Shown in pieces: positions 1 to 7,628 of a stretch of DNA of 64,000 nucleotides. This DNA comes from G963717155 sp963717155 (GTDB lineage: Bacteria; Actinomycetota; Thermoleophilia; Gaiellales; JALYLC01), in contig OY970326.1 in NCBI GenBank assembly GCA_963717155.1, positions 2,170,001 to 2,234,000 of the forward strand. Direction: 5' to 3'. Made by a program: the position numbers and the translations under genes. Under the pieces are notes generated by a model. The model saw nothing but the letters and a program-made list of their open reading frames with translations. It had not been told where the DNA came from and searched no databases. Positions within the stretch are counted from its first letter, which is position 1. Each line of letters opens with the position of its first letter.

Positions 1-82
1 CATCGGCCGAGATCTGCGGGTCGAGCCAGCGAGCCAGCTCGAGCAGCCGCGCCAGGTCGAGAGATCCACCCACCCAACTCAC
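1..82 (-). CDS. Possible 5' end of a gene running off the left edge
   Basis: A GTG at 80-82 on the minus strand opens a frame without stops to the window edge. It starts VSWVGGSLDLARLLELARW, a leucine-rich amphipathic stretch with codon use typical of this genome. No clear Shine-Dalgarno sequence precedes it and 27 residues are too few to assign a family. It would be divergent from the pyrophosphatase gene, with the 99 bases between them (83-181) holding nothing I can name. It may be a chance frame. Confidence 0.25.
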   Translation of the reverse strand, partial: MSWVGGSLDLARLLELARWLDPQISAD

Positions 83-181
83 CCTAATGGGGAGGACGCC
101 GGCGAGTCTCCCCCGAAAGGGTGATGCCGCGGAGCAAGCGGGCGTCGGTTCCACGCGAGGCGCTACCGTCCGCAGCATCGG

Positions 182-706
182 ATGAAGCACACGCCGCCTA
201 CACAGCCCGTCGCGCTGGTCGAGATCCCGAAGGGGAGCCGGAACAAGTACGAGTACGACGAGGGGTTCGGGCGCGTCATGCTCGATCGAACGCTGCGCTC
301 GTCGCTGGTCTACCCGTGCGACTACGGCTTCCTGCTCGACACGCTCGGCGGCGACGGGGACCCGCTCGACGTGCTCGTGCTGGTCGCCGCGCCGACGTTC
401 CCGGGCTGCCTGATCCCGTGCGACCCGATCGGCGTCCTGCACATGCGGGACGAGGCGGGCGACGACCCGAAGGTCCTGGCCGTCCCCCACGACGATCCCG
501 TCTGGACGCGCGTGCGCGAGCTCGACGGAGTGCGATCGGAGCTGCGCGACGAGATCGCCCACTTCTTCGACGTCTACAAGGACCTCGAGCCGGGCAAGAA
601 CGTCGTGGTCGAGGGATGGAAGGGCCGCGAGGACGCCGAGAAGCTGGTCGCGGAGGCTCGTGCCGCCTTCGCGCTGCGCGCTAGCGGTACACCGTCAGGA
701 TCTTGA
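182..706 (+). CDS. ppa: Inorganic pyrophosphatase (family I)
   Basis: Soluble cytoplasmic enzyme that hydrolyses pyrophosphate to two phosphates and so pulls biosynthetic reactions forward. The 174-residue length fits bacterial family I enzymes. Visible family features are the N-terminal EIPKGSRNKYEYD substrate-binding stretch, the YPCDYGF segment, and the GDGDPLDVLV metal-binding loop, whose aspartates coordinate magnesium, followed by KDLEPGK near the C-terminus. The ATG at 182 is the first in-frame start and gives the usual N-terminus, although it has no strong ribosome-binding site. The 3' end overlaps the convergent secreted-protein gene by 26 bases. Identification is secure from the motifs. 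Confidence 0.95.
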   Translation: MKHTPPTQPVALVEIPKGSRNKYEYDEGFGRVMLDRTLRSSLVYPCDYGFLLDTLGGDGDPLDVLVLVAAPTFPGCLIPCDPIGVLHMRDEAGDDPKVLAVPHDDPVWTRVRELDGVRSELRDEIAHFFDVYKDLEPGKNVVVEGWKGREDAEKLVAEARAAFALRASGTPSGS

Positions 707-1253
707 CGCGCTTCCACTGACCGCGGCCTTTCCGCTGCCACCAGGCCCACCACGTCCTGGCCGGGTGGAGCTGCTCGGCGAGAGCGCCATTCGTGCAGTA
801 CCAGCCGACGACCCGGCCGTGCGAGACGCCGTTGGCTCCGGTCGAGACGTTGCAGCGACCGCCGTTCGCGAGCTCGACCGCCCACACCCTGCCCGGGCCG
901 TGTCCGGCGGCCGGCAAGGGCTTCGTCAGGCGAATGTCGATCGCGTCCCGGCTCCCGGGCGCGAGGACGCAGAGCACCTCTGCCTTCCCGGCGGGCGACG
1001 AGAAGCACGGGTCCACGATCGTGCTCGTTCCCGCGAAGCAGCGGAAGGCATCGGAGCGCTGTGTCGAGATCGCTCCGGCGAAGCACGAGCCGGAGATCTT
1101 CGCCGTGGTCTTCCAGCCGGCGGCCAGCGACCCGTCGGCGGCGAACGGCTCGACACGCACACCCCGCGTCGAGCCCCAGGCCGACGGGACTGCTCCGAGC
1201 AGCAGCGCGAGCACGATGGCGGCGCGGAACCCGCCGCGCGGTCGAGCCTTCAT
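681..1253 (-). CDS. Secreted protein of unknown function
   Basis: About 190 residues starting with an export signal: positively charged MKARPRGGF, a hydrophobic run rich in Ala and Leu, and a likely signal-peptidase site after SAWG. The mature part is rich in Cys (six or more), Trp and Gly, which suggests a disulfide-stabilised extracellular domain. I do not recognise the family. The ATG at 1253 is preferred over a TTG three codons upstream because it puts the basic residues at the N-terminus. The gene converges on and overlaps the end of ppa. Small secreted proteins of similar build are encoded at 16019-16324 and 28961-29620. Confidence 0.72.
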   Translation of the reverse strand: MKARPRGGFRAAIVLALLLGAVPSAWGSTRGVRVEPFAADGSLAAGWKTTAKISGSCFAGAISTQRSDAFRCFAGTSTIVDPCFSSPAGKAEVLCVLAPGSRDAIDIRLTKPLPAAGHGPGRVWAVELANGGRCNVSTGANGVSHGRVVGWYCTNGALAEQLHPARTWWAWWQRKGRGQWKRVKILTVYR

Positions 1254-1277
1254 GGGTGACAAGGGTACCCCCCGCGT

Positions 1278-2192
1278 TCAGGCTCCGTCCCGCGCACGCT
1301 CGGCAAGAACGAGGGCGCCGACCGGGCCGGCCGACTGACCGAGCTCCGCCGGGACGACGAGCGAGGAGAGCTCGTCCGCCGATAACACGGGATAGCCGGC
1401 GAGCGACCCGCGAAGCGCGTCAGCGACGAGCGGCACGAGCCCGGGCAGCTGCGACACCCCGCCCCCGATCACGATCCGCTCGGGCACGACGATGTACACG
1501 ATCGATCGCAGCAGCTGTGCGAGATATCCGCTGGTGACGACCGCCGCTCGCTCACGGTCGGACGGGGTCAGCTCCTCGAGCGGCGCCCCGAAGCGCTCGG
1601 CGAGCGCCGGCCCCGAGACCATCCCCTCGAGGCAGTCGCCGTGGAACGGGCAGCGCCCCGGATAGCTGTCGCCCTCCGCTCGGATCAGCGCGACATGCCC
1701 CATCTCGGTGTGGGTGAGGCCCTGCAACGTCCTGCCGCCGACGATCGCGCCGCCACCGATGCCGGTGCCGACCGTCAGGTACACGAGGTTGCCGCAACCC
1801 CGCGCAGCGCCGTAGCGACCTTCGGCGAGCGCCGCTGCGTTCACGTCGGTGTCGAGGGCGGTCGGCACGCCAAGCGCGTCTCGCAGCGGCCGTACGAGGT
1901 CGACGCGAGACCATCCCGGCTTCGGCGTGGCCGTGATCCGGCCGAAGTCGGGGTGCGCCCGGCGCAGCTCGAGGGGACCGAACGAGGCGATGCCGAGGGC
2001 CGAGATCGGGCGACCGTGCGTCCGCTGCCGCGCGAAGAACGAGGCGATGGCGGCGAGCGTCGCGGCAGACTCGCCGAGCGGGAGGCGTTCCTCGGCAACG
2101 ATCTCACGACCCGCGCCGATCACGCACACGGCCTTGCTGCCGCCGAGCTCGACTCCTCCGACGAGCGCGGCGCTCGCGGGCGCGCTGCCCAC
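1278..2192 (-). CDS. ROK-family fructokinase
   Basis: Cytoplasmic sugar kinase of 304 residues. It has the ROK N-terminal phosphate loop GGVELGGSKAVCVIG, the central LTVGTGIGGGAIVGG motif, and the zinc-binding element in which TEMGH is followed by CPFHGDC (Cys181 and Cys187). The CPFHGDCLEG form and the TPKPGW segment are typical of bacterial fructokinases of the Mak/ScrK/YdhR group rather than of glucokinases, so fructose to fructose 6-phosphate is the likely reaction. The longer open frame upstream is antisense to fhs and unlikely to be translated. The GTG at 2192 lies eight bases after the fhs stop, so the gene is probably cotranscribed with fhs. A link between fructokinase and folate metabolism is not obvious. 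Confidence 0.9.
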   Translation of the reverse strand: MGSAPASAALVGGVELGGSKAVCVIGAGREIVAEERLPLGESAATLAAIASFFARQRTHGRPISALGIASFGPLELRRAHPDFGRITATPKPGWSRVDLVRPLRDALGVPTALDTDVNAAALAEGRYGAARGCGNLVYLTVGTGIGGGAIVGGRTLQGLTHTEMGHVALIRAEGDSYPGRCPFHGDCLEGMVSGPALAERFGAPLEELTPSDRERAAVVTSGYLAQLLRSIVYIVVPERIVIGGGVSQLPGLVPLVADALRGSLAGYPVLSADELSSLVVPAELGQSAGPVGALVLAERARDGA

Positions 2193-2200
2193 GATCGCCG

Positions 2201-3868
2201 CTAGAACAGCCCGACGGTGCGGCCGCTCGCGTCGATGTCGATGTTGAAGCCCGCGGGCGTCTTGCCGAGGCCCGGCATCTGCACGATCGTCCCGCAGAGG
2301 GCCGTCACGAACCCTGCACCCGTGTACGCCCGCAGATCGCGCACGGGCACCGTGAAGCCGCGGGGCGCGCCCTTCAGCGCCGGATCGTGCGACAGCGAGA
2401 GGTGCGTCTTCGCCATGCAGATCGGCAGCTCGCCGAGGCCGGCCTCCGTGAACCGCTTGAGCTTCGCCTGTGCCTCGGGCAGGAAGTCGACGCCGGACGC
2501 GCCGTACACCTTCATCGCGATCGCCTCGATCTTCTCCTTGAGGCTCATCTCGTTCGGGTAGGTGAACGTGAACGACGAGGGTGAGTTCGCAGCCGCCACG
2601 ACCGCGCGGGCGAGGTCGGCCGCGCCGTCTCCGCCGTCGGTGACGGCGGAGTTGATCTCGGCCGCCACGGCTCCGTGGTCGAGCGCGATCTTGCGGACGA
2701 GCTCGACCTCCGCGTCCGTGTCGGTCGGGAAGCGGTTGACCGCGACCACGCACGGCATGCCGAAGCCGCGCACGACCTCGAGGTGGCGCACCATGTTCGC
2801 GGCGCCGCGCTCGACGAGGGCGAGGCCGTCCTCGCTCGAGCTGTCGGTGGCGCCCCCGTGCAGCTTCAGGGCCTTGATCGTCGCGACGAGGACCACCGCC
2901 GCGGGGCGGATGTTCCCCTGCCGACAGACGATGTCCATGAACTTCTCCATCCCCATGTCCGCGCCGAAGCCGGACTCGGTGATGACGTAGTCGGCGATCT
3001 TGAGCGCGACGCGGTCGGCGACGAGCGAGCTGTTGCCGTGCGCGATGTTCGCGAACGGCCCGCAGTGCACGAACGCAGGCTGGCCCTCCAGCGTCTGCAC
3101 GAGGTTCGGCTTGAGCGCGTCCTTGAGCAGCACCGCCATCGAGCCGGCGCAGCGGATCTGCTCGGCGGTCACGGGCTCGCCCGAGCGGTTGTACGCGACC
3201 GTGATCGCGCCGAGCCGCTTGCGGAGATCGGCCAGGTCCGAGGCGAGCGCGAGGATCGCCATGACCTCCGACGCCGCGGTGATGTCGAAGCCCGTCTCGC
3301 GCGGGAACCCGTTCGTCGCACCACCCAGGCCCGACACGATGCTGCGCAGCCCGCGGTCGTTCATGTCGAGGGCCCGGCGCCAGCCGATCGTGTGCACGTC
3401 GATGTCGAGCTCGTTGCCGTGCATCACGTGGGCGTCGATGAACGCGGCGAGCAGGTTGTTCGCCGCGGTGATCGCGTGCAGGTCACCCGTGAAGTGAAGG
3501 TTCAGGTCCTCCATCGGCACGACCTGCGCATGACCCGCGCCGGCAGCGCCGCCCTTGACGCCGAAGACCGGCCCGAGCGAGGCCTGCCGCAGGCAGAGCG
3601 CGACGGACTCGCCGATCTTGCCGAAGCCCTGCGTCAACGAGACCGACGTCGTCGTCTTTCCCTCGCCGGCGCTGGTCGGCGTGACCGCGGTGACGCAGAT
3701 GATCTTCCCGTCGGGGCGGTCGGACAGTCGATCGAGCACGCCGAGATCGATCTTGGCCTTGTAGCGGCCGTACATCTCGACCTCGTCGTCCAGCAGGCCC
3801 GCCTCGGCGGCGACGTCCGCGATCGGCCGAAGCTCGGCTTCCTGGGCGATCTCGAGACTGCTCTTCAA
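2201..3868 (-). CDS. fhs: Formate-tetrahydrofolate ligase
   Basis: Converts formate, ATP and tetrahydrofolate to 10-formyl-tetrahydrofolate, or runs in reverse to release formate and make ATP. The protein has the usual length (555 residues), the P-loop TSAGEGKTTTSVSL near residue 65, the GVKGGAAGAGHAQVVPMEDLNLH region and the GFGADMGMEKF motif of the family. A TTG at 3868 is chosen as start because GGAG sits seven bases upstream and the reading begins KSSLEIAQEAELRPI, as in homologues; frames further upstream have no family similarity. It is divergent from the glxBCD-soxDAGB operon, which is expected to load one-carbon units onto tetrahydrofolate, so this enzyme could complete that route to formate. 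Confidence 0.97.
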   Translation of the reverse strand: MKSSLEIAQEAELRPIADVAAEAGLLDDEVEMYGRYKAKIDLGVLDRLSDRPDGKIICVTAVTPTSAGEGKTTTSVSLTQGFGKIGESVALCLRQASLGPVFGVKGGAAGAGHAQVVPMEDLNLHFTGDLHAITAANNLLAAFIDAHVMHGNELDIDVHTIGWRRALDMNDRGLRSIVSGLGGATNGFPRETGFDITAASEVMAILALASDLADLRKRLGAITVAYNRSGEPVTAEQIRCAGSMAVLLKDALKPNLVQTLEGQPAFVHCGPFANIAHGNSSLVADRVALKIADYVITESGFGADMGMEKFMDIVCRQGNIRPAAVVLVATIKALKLHGGATDSSSEDGLALVERGAANMVRHLEVVRGFGMPCVVAVNRFPTDTDAEVELVRKIALDHGAVAAEINSAVTDGGDGAADLARAVVAAANSPSSFTFTYPNEMSLKEKIEAIAMKVYGASGVDFLPEAQAKLKRFTEAGLGELPICMAKTHLSLSHDPALKGAPRGFTVPVRDLRAYTGAGFVTALCGTIVQMPGLGKTPAGFNIDIDASGRTVGLF

Positions 3869-3894
3869 CGTCCGACTCCGGTCTAGTGGTGACA

Positions 3895-3913
3895 GAGGGC
3901 AGGATCTGCCCTC
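3895..3913 (-). promoter_or_regulatory. Perfect inverted repeat in the fhs leader
   Basis: GAGGGCAG and CTGCCCTC form a perfect eight-base inverted repeat around a three-base spacer, ending 27 bases before the fhs TTG start. It could fold as a hairpin in the fhs messenger leader or serve as an operator. There is no T tract, so a simple terminator is unlikely. Function is inferred only from position and symmetry. Confidence 0.4.
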
Positions 3914-4060
3914 GCGAGGATGCGCTGCGCCGGGGCGCGCGGCAAGGCCGTAGGGATCGCACGGTGGCACGCCCACCGGCGCGGCGGCGCGGGGTGTGCG
4001 AACTGCACATAGCCGCGCCGACGAATGCGGCTCAGAATAGGCCAACGGAAAAAAGTTGGG

Positions 4061-4078
4061 CGTGGTTCTCGGAACCTG
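4061..4078 (+). promoter_or_regulatory. Operator-like palindrome, copy 1
   Basis: CGTGGTTCTCGGAACCTG contains the palindrome GGTTC-TCG-GAACC at 4064-4076. The same 18 bases recur exactly at 4092-4109. The copies start 31 bases apart, about three helical turns, so a regulator could bind both on one DNA face. Which protein binds is not known; no regulator gene lies next to the region. Confidence 0.5.
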
Positions 4079-4091
4079 GCTGCGGTCGCGT

Positions 4092-4109
4092 CGTGGTTCT
4101 CGGAACCTG
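4092..4109 (+). promoter_or_regulatory. Operator-like palindrome, copy 2
   Basis: Exact second copy of the 18-base sequence at 4061-4078, same orientation, with the palindromic core at 4095-4107. Exact conservation of 18 bases in a non-coding stretch argues for selection as a binding site. Confidence 0.5.
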
Positions 4110-4203
4110 TGGATCCTGGTCGACTATTTCGTTCCCGGCCTAACCGCGATCACGGTTGCGACGGATCGACGACGTCCGCGCAGCGCCTTACGGGACCGTC
4201 GGG

Positions 4204-4219
4204 AGGTTCCGAGAGCCAC
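4204..4219 (-). promoter_or_regulatory. Operator-like palindrome, copy 3 (inverted, one mismatch)
   Basis: AGGTTCCGAGAGCCAC is the reverse complement of the repeat core with one mismatch in 16 positions. Its centre is about 110 bases downstream of copy 2 and about 140 bases before the glxB-like start. Three sites in one divergent region would suit looping or joint control of both transcription units. Confidence 0.45.
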
Positions 4220-4350
4220 GCTCCCTGCCTGCGGAGAATGGCTTGGCCCTACGATCTTCCTCCGGCCCGCGCTCGTGCGTTCCGCGGTCCTGGCACGACA
4301 TTTCCGGTAGCGTCCAATGACCAGTCGTCCCGCAGAGCGAGGAGCGAGCG

Positions 4351-5256
4351 ATGTGCGGAATCGTGGGTCTGTTCGCAAAATCGTCTGCCATCTCCGAACG
4401 GTTGGGCGCGCACCTGGCCGCCATGCTGGTCGAGCTCGGCGACCGCGGGCCTGATAGCGCCGGGGTCGCGATCTACCGTGACCCGGCCGCCGCCGGCTGG
4501 ACCAAGCTCTCGCTGTACGCCGCCACCGAGCCCTACGACTGGGTCAGCCTCCGCAGCGAGCTCGGTGCGGCGTTCGGCGGAGTTGCAGGCGTCGAGGTGC
4601 GTGCGAGCCACGGCGTGCTCAGCGTCCCCGCGGAGGCCGCCGATGCGATCGCGTGGCTCGCCGACCACCACCCCGAGCTGCGCGTGATGAGCGCGGGCAC
4701 CACGATCGAGATCTACAAGGAGATGGGCCGGCCCGAGCGGTTCGCGGAGCGGTTCCGGCTCGACGACGTGCAGGGCAGCCACGCGCTCGGACACACGCGC
4801 ATGGCGACGGAGAGCCGCGTCACGACCGAGCACTCGCACCCGTTCTCGACCGGCCTCGATCTGTGCCTCGTGCACAACGGCTCGTTGTCGAACCACAACC
4901 GGCTGCGGCGCGAGCTGCGGCGCGAGGGCATCACGTTCCAGACCGACAACGACTCCGAGGTCGCCGCCGGGTACCTGACGTGGCGGCTGCGCGAGGGTGC
5001 GAGCCTGGACGAGGCGCTCGAGGGCTGCCTCACCGACCTGGACGGCTTCTACACGTTCCTCGTCGGAACGGTCGACGGGTTCGCCGTGCTGCGCGACCCG
5101 ATCGCGTGCAAGCCCGCGGTGCTCGCCGAGAACGACGACTGGGTCGCAATGGCCTCGGAGTACCGCGCGATCGCCGTCCTCCCGGGTGCCGAGGACGCGA
5201 GGACGTGGGAGCCCGCACCCGCACACGTGTACAGCTGGGAGCGCGCCCGCGTATGA
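4351..5256 (+). CDS. glxB: Class II glutamine amidotransferase subunit (GlxB/MgsA type)
   Basis: 301 residues matching the stand-alone amidotransferase of the GlxB/MgsA group. After start removal Cys2 (MCGIVGLF) would be the N-terminal nucleophile that takes ammonia from glutamine. Other class II features are RGPDSAG, the HTRMATES segment and LVHNGSLSN with the oxyanion-hole Asn and Gly. In N-methylglutamate synthase this subunit works with the two next genes, using glutamate and methylamine or an amide donor. The ATG follows AGGAG by six to seven bases. Its stop overlaps the next start by four bases (ATGA), so translation is probably coupled. It could instead serve an uncharacterised glutamate-synthase-like complex. 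Confidence 0.88.
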   Translation: MCGIVGLFAKSSAISERLGAHLAAMLVELGDRGPDSAGVAIYRDPAAAGWTKLSLYAATEPYDWVSLRSELGAAFGGVAGVEVRASHGVLSVPAEAADAIAWLADHHPELRVMSAGTTIEIYKEMGRPERFAERFRLDDVQGSHALGHTRMATESRVTTEHSHPFSTGLDLCLVHNGSLSNHNRLRRELRREGITFQTDNDSEVAAGYLTWRLREGASLDEALEGCLTDLDGFYTFLVGTVDGFAVLRDPIACKPAVLAENDDWVAMASEYRAIAVLPGAEDARTWEPAPAHVYSWERARV

Positions 5257-5954
5257 GCGCGACCAGCACCGAGAACGAGATCTTCGACCTGGGCGAGAGG
5301 CCCTTGCGCGAGCTCAACCAGCGCCTGCACGATCTCGCCGGCAGTTCCGGACCGCACCACGTGATCGTCCGGAACCCACGCGGCGCCCATGCGGTGGCCT
5401 GCGGGCTCGACGCCGACATCGAGGTCGAGATCGAGGGCCACGTGGGCTACTACTGCGCCGGCATGAACCAGCGCGCCACCGTCCGCGTCCACGGAAACGC
5501 CGGTGTGGGCGTCGCCGAGAACATGATGTCGGGGCTCGTGGTCGTACACGGGAACGCCAGCCAGTCGGCGGGAGCAACGGCTCACGGCGGGCTGCTCGTG
5601 GTGCACGGCGACGCATCCGCCCGTTGCGGCATCTCGCTCAAGGGTGCCGACATCGTCGTGGGCGGCTCGATCGGCCACATGTCGTGCTTCATGGCGCAGG
5701 CCGGACGCGTGGTCGTGCTCGGCGACGCCGGTGACGCCCTCGGCGACTCGCTCTACGAGACCCGCATCTACGTGCGCGGCCAGGTCGCCTCGCTGGGCGC
5801 CGACTGCATCGAGAAGGAGGTGCGGGACGAGCACCGGGACGAGCTCCGAGACCTCCTGACGGGCGCCGGCATGTCCGACATCTCCCCGACTGACTTCCGC
5901 CGCTTCGGATCCGCCCGGCAGCTGTACACCTTCCACGTCGACAACGCCTACTGA
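5253..5954 (+). CDS. glxC: Glutamate synthase C-terminal-like beta-helix subunit (GlxC/MgsB type)
   Basis: 233 residues made largely of repeated GxVVVHGNA/GDA-like turns, the hallmark of the right-handed beta-helix (GXGXG) domain at the C-terminus of glutamate synthase large subunits. It is expected to be a structural subunit holding the amidotransferase and FMN subunits in one complex. The start is the ATG overlapping the glxB stop; the longer frame upstream is antisense-like shadow. The end shares one base with the glxD ATG (TGATG). In normal glutamate synthase this domain is fused to the catalytic domains; a separate gene is characteristic of the Glx/Mgs group. Confidence 0.88.
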   Translation: MSATSTENEIFDLGERPLRELNQRLHDLAGSSGPHHVIVRNPRGAHAVACGLDADIEVEIEGHVGYYCAGMNQRATVRVHGNAGVGVAENMMSGLVVVHGNASQSAGATAHGGLLVVHGDASARCGISLKGADIVVGGSIGHMSCFMAQAGRVVVLGDAGDALGDSLYETRIYVRGQVASLGADCIEKEVRDEHRDELRDLLTGAGMSDISPTDFRRFGSARQLYTFHVDNAY

Positions 5955-7273
5955 TGACGGCGCCAGGCTGGCATCCGGGACTCCGCGAGTCTCACCTGTA
6001 CGACCGCAACGTCATCGCGGAGATCCAGCGAGCGGCCCGCGAGGGCATCTACGACATCCGCGGCTTCGGGGCGAAACGCCGGCTCCCCCACTTCGACGAC
6101 CTGCTGGTGCTGGGCGCGAGCGTCTCCCGCTATCCGCTCGAGGGCTACCGCGAACGCTGCGACACCGACGTCGTGCTGGGCACGCGGTACGCGAAGAAGC
6201 CGCTGCACCTGAAGATCCCGATCACGATCGCCGGCATGTCCTTCGGCGCGCTCTCGGCACACGCGAAGGAGGCACTCGGCCGCGGCGCGAGCGAGGTCGG
6301 GACGTCGACGACCACGGGCGACGGCGGCATGACGCCCGAGGAGCGCGGCCACTCCGACATCCTGGTCTACCAGCTCCTGCCCTCGCGCTACGGCATGAAT
6401 CCCGACGACCTCCGGCGAGCCGATGCGATCGAGATCGTCGTAGGGCAGGGAGCGAAGCCGGGTGGCGGCGGGATGCTGCTGGGCCACAAGATCTCGGATC
6501 GCGTGGCCGAGATGCGCACACTTCCGCGCGGCATCGACCAGCGCAGCGCATGTCGCCATCCCGACTGGACGGGCCCGGACGACCTCGAGATCAAGATCCA
6601 GGAGCTCCGCGAGATCACCGACTGGCAGAAGCCGATCTTCATCAAGGTCGGGGCCACCCGCACCTACTTCGACGTCGCGCTGGCGGTCAAGGCCGGAGCC
6701 GACGTCGTCGTCGTCGACGGCATGCAGGGCGGCACCGCGGCGACGCAGGACGTGTTCATCGAGCACGTCGGTATCCCGACGCTGCCCGCGGTGCGCCTCG
6801 CGGTCGAGGCCCTGCAGGAGCTCGGCGTCCACCGGCAGGTGCAGCTGATCGTCTCGGGCGGCATCCGTTCGGGCGCGGACGTGGCGAAGGCCCTCGCGAT
6901 GGGCGCGGATGCCGTCTCGATCGGGACGGCGGCGATGATCGCGCTCGGCGACAACAGCCCCGACCTCGAGGAGGAGTACCAGCGCATCGGAACGTCCGCG
7001 GGCTACTACGACGATTGGCAGGCCGGTCGCGATCCCGCGGGCATCTCGACCCAGGAGGACGAGCTCTCGGCCCGCCTCGATCCCGTGCTCGGCGGCCGCC
7101 GGCTCGCGAACTACCTGCGGGTGATGACGCTCGAGTGCCAGACCCTCGCCCGCGCCTGCGGCAAGTCGCACGTCCACAACATGGAGCCCGAGGATCTCGT
7201 GGCTCTCACGCTCGAGGCTGCCGCGATGGCGAAGGTGCCGCTCGCGGGCACGAGCTGGATCCCCGGTACGTGA
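5954..7273 (+). CDS. glxD: FMN-binding glutamate synthase-like subunit (GlxD/MgsC type)
   Basis: 439 residues corresponding to the FMN barrel of glutamate synthase. Recognisable are GQGAKPGGGGMLLGHKIS, the phosphate-binding VDGMQGGTAATQ stretch and LIVSGGIRSGADVAKALAMG near the C-terminus. It would reduce the imino intermediate formed on 2-oxoglutarate, giving glutamate or N-methylglutamate. After the barrel only two cysteines are seen (ECQTLARACGK) where canonical glutamate synthases have three for a 3Fe-4S cluster, so cluster binding is doubtful. The gene is the third of the coupled glxBCD set. A gap of 118 bases (7274-7391), without a clear terminator, separates it from soxD. Confidence 0.88.
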   Translation: MTAPGWHPGLRESHLYDRNVIAEIQRAAREGIYDIRGFGAKRRLPHFDDLLVLGASVSRYPLEGYRERCDTDVVLGTRYAKKPLHLKIPITIAGMSFGALSAHAKEALGRGASEVGTSTTTGDGGMTPEERGHSDILVYQLLPSRYGMNPDDLRRADAIEIVVGQGAKPGGGGMLLGHKISDRVAEMRTLPRGIDQRSACRHPDWTGPDDLEIKIQELREITDWQKPIFIKVGATRTYFDVALAVKAGADVVVVDGMQGGTAATQDVFIEHVGIPTLPAVRLAVEALQELGVHRQVQLIVSGGIRSGADVAKALAMGADAVSIGTAAMIALGDNSPDLEEEYQRIGTSAGYYDDWQAGRDPAGISTQEDELSARLDPVLGGRRLANYLRVMTLECQTLARACGKSHVHNMEPEDLVALTLEAAAMAKVPLAGTSWIPGT

Positions 7274-7391
7274 TCTGCCGGTACCGGGCGCCCCTCCCCA
7301 TGTGTCCACTTCGCACACTCCTGCACGCTCGGGACGCCCGTCGGGTGTCTAGCGGCTGGACGGGCGCCGACGTGCAGGACACACTGCGCCG

Positions 7392-7628
7392 ATGAGCTTC
7401 GTCATCGAGTGTCCGAACTGCGGTCCGCGGCCGTCGACCGACTTCCGCTACGGGGGCGAGGTACGGCCGGCCGCCGACCCGGCCAGTGCACCCGAGATCG
7501 AGGCGCGCCGCCTGTGGATGCGGCGGAACGTGTGCGGCGACCAGCGTGAGCGCTGGTTCCACCGCGACGGCTGCCGGCGCTGGCTGACGATCACCCGCAA
7601 CACCCTGACGAACATCGTGGAGCCATGA
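7392..7628 (+). CDS. soxD: Sarcosine oxidase delta-like subunit (MgdB type)
   Basis: 78 residues, the usual size for the small zinc-binding subunit of heterotetrameric sarcosine oxidase and its relatives. The zinc ligands are visible as Cys7 and Cys10 (ECPNCG) and His57 and Cys61 (FHRDGC). The subunit has no catalytic centre of its own and stabilises the complex. The stop overlaps the soxA ATG by four bases (ATGA). Here the order is D-A-G-B, whereas classical sox operons run B-D-A-G. Confidence 0.93.
   Translation: MSFVIECPNCGPRPSTDFRYGGEVRPAADPASAPEIEARRLWMRRNVCGDQRERWFHRDGCRRWLTITRNTLTNIVEP

Larger units (their letters stand above)
3869..4350. other. Divergent control region between fhs and the glx-sox operon
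   Basis: 482 bases without a convincing gene, the longest such stretch in the window. It holds a hairpin-forming inverted repeat next to fhs, three copies of a 16-18 bp palindromic sequence in the middle, and a good ribosome-binding site (AGGAG at 4339-4343) just before the glutamine amidotransferase start. Short open frames here lack family similarity. Base composition is less GC-rich than in the flanking genes, with runs such as GGAAAAAAG near 4047-4055, as expected of a regulatory region. No -35/-10 pair is clear enough to call. Confidence 0.7.

Noticed and set aside
2193..2753. N-terminal extension of the fructokinase over 187 codons
   Set aside because: It is antisense-frame reading of fhs with Arg-rich sequence; the kinase starts at GTG 2192.
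4291..4305. TGGCACGACATTTCC resembling a sigma-54 promoter before the glxB-like gene
   Set aside because: The GG element fits but the GC at -12 is missing, and actinobacteria generally lack sigma-54.
3869..4350. A tetrahydrofolate or other riboswitch ahead of fhs
   Set aside because: Only a simple hairpin is visible; no multi-helix conserved core could be matched by eye.
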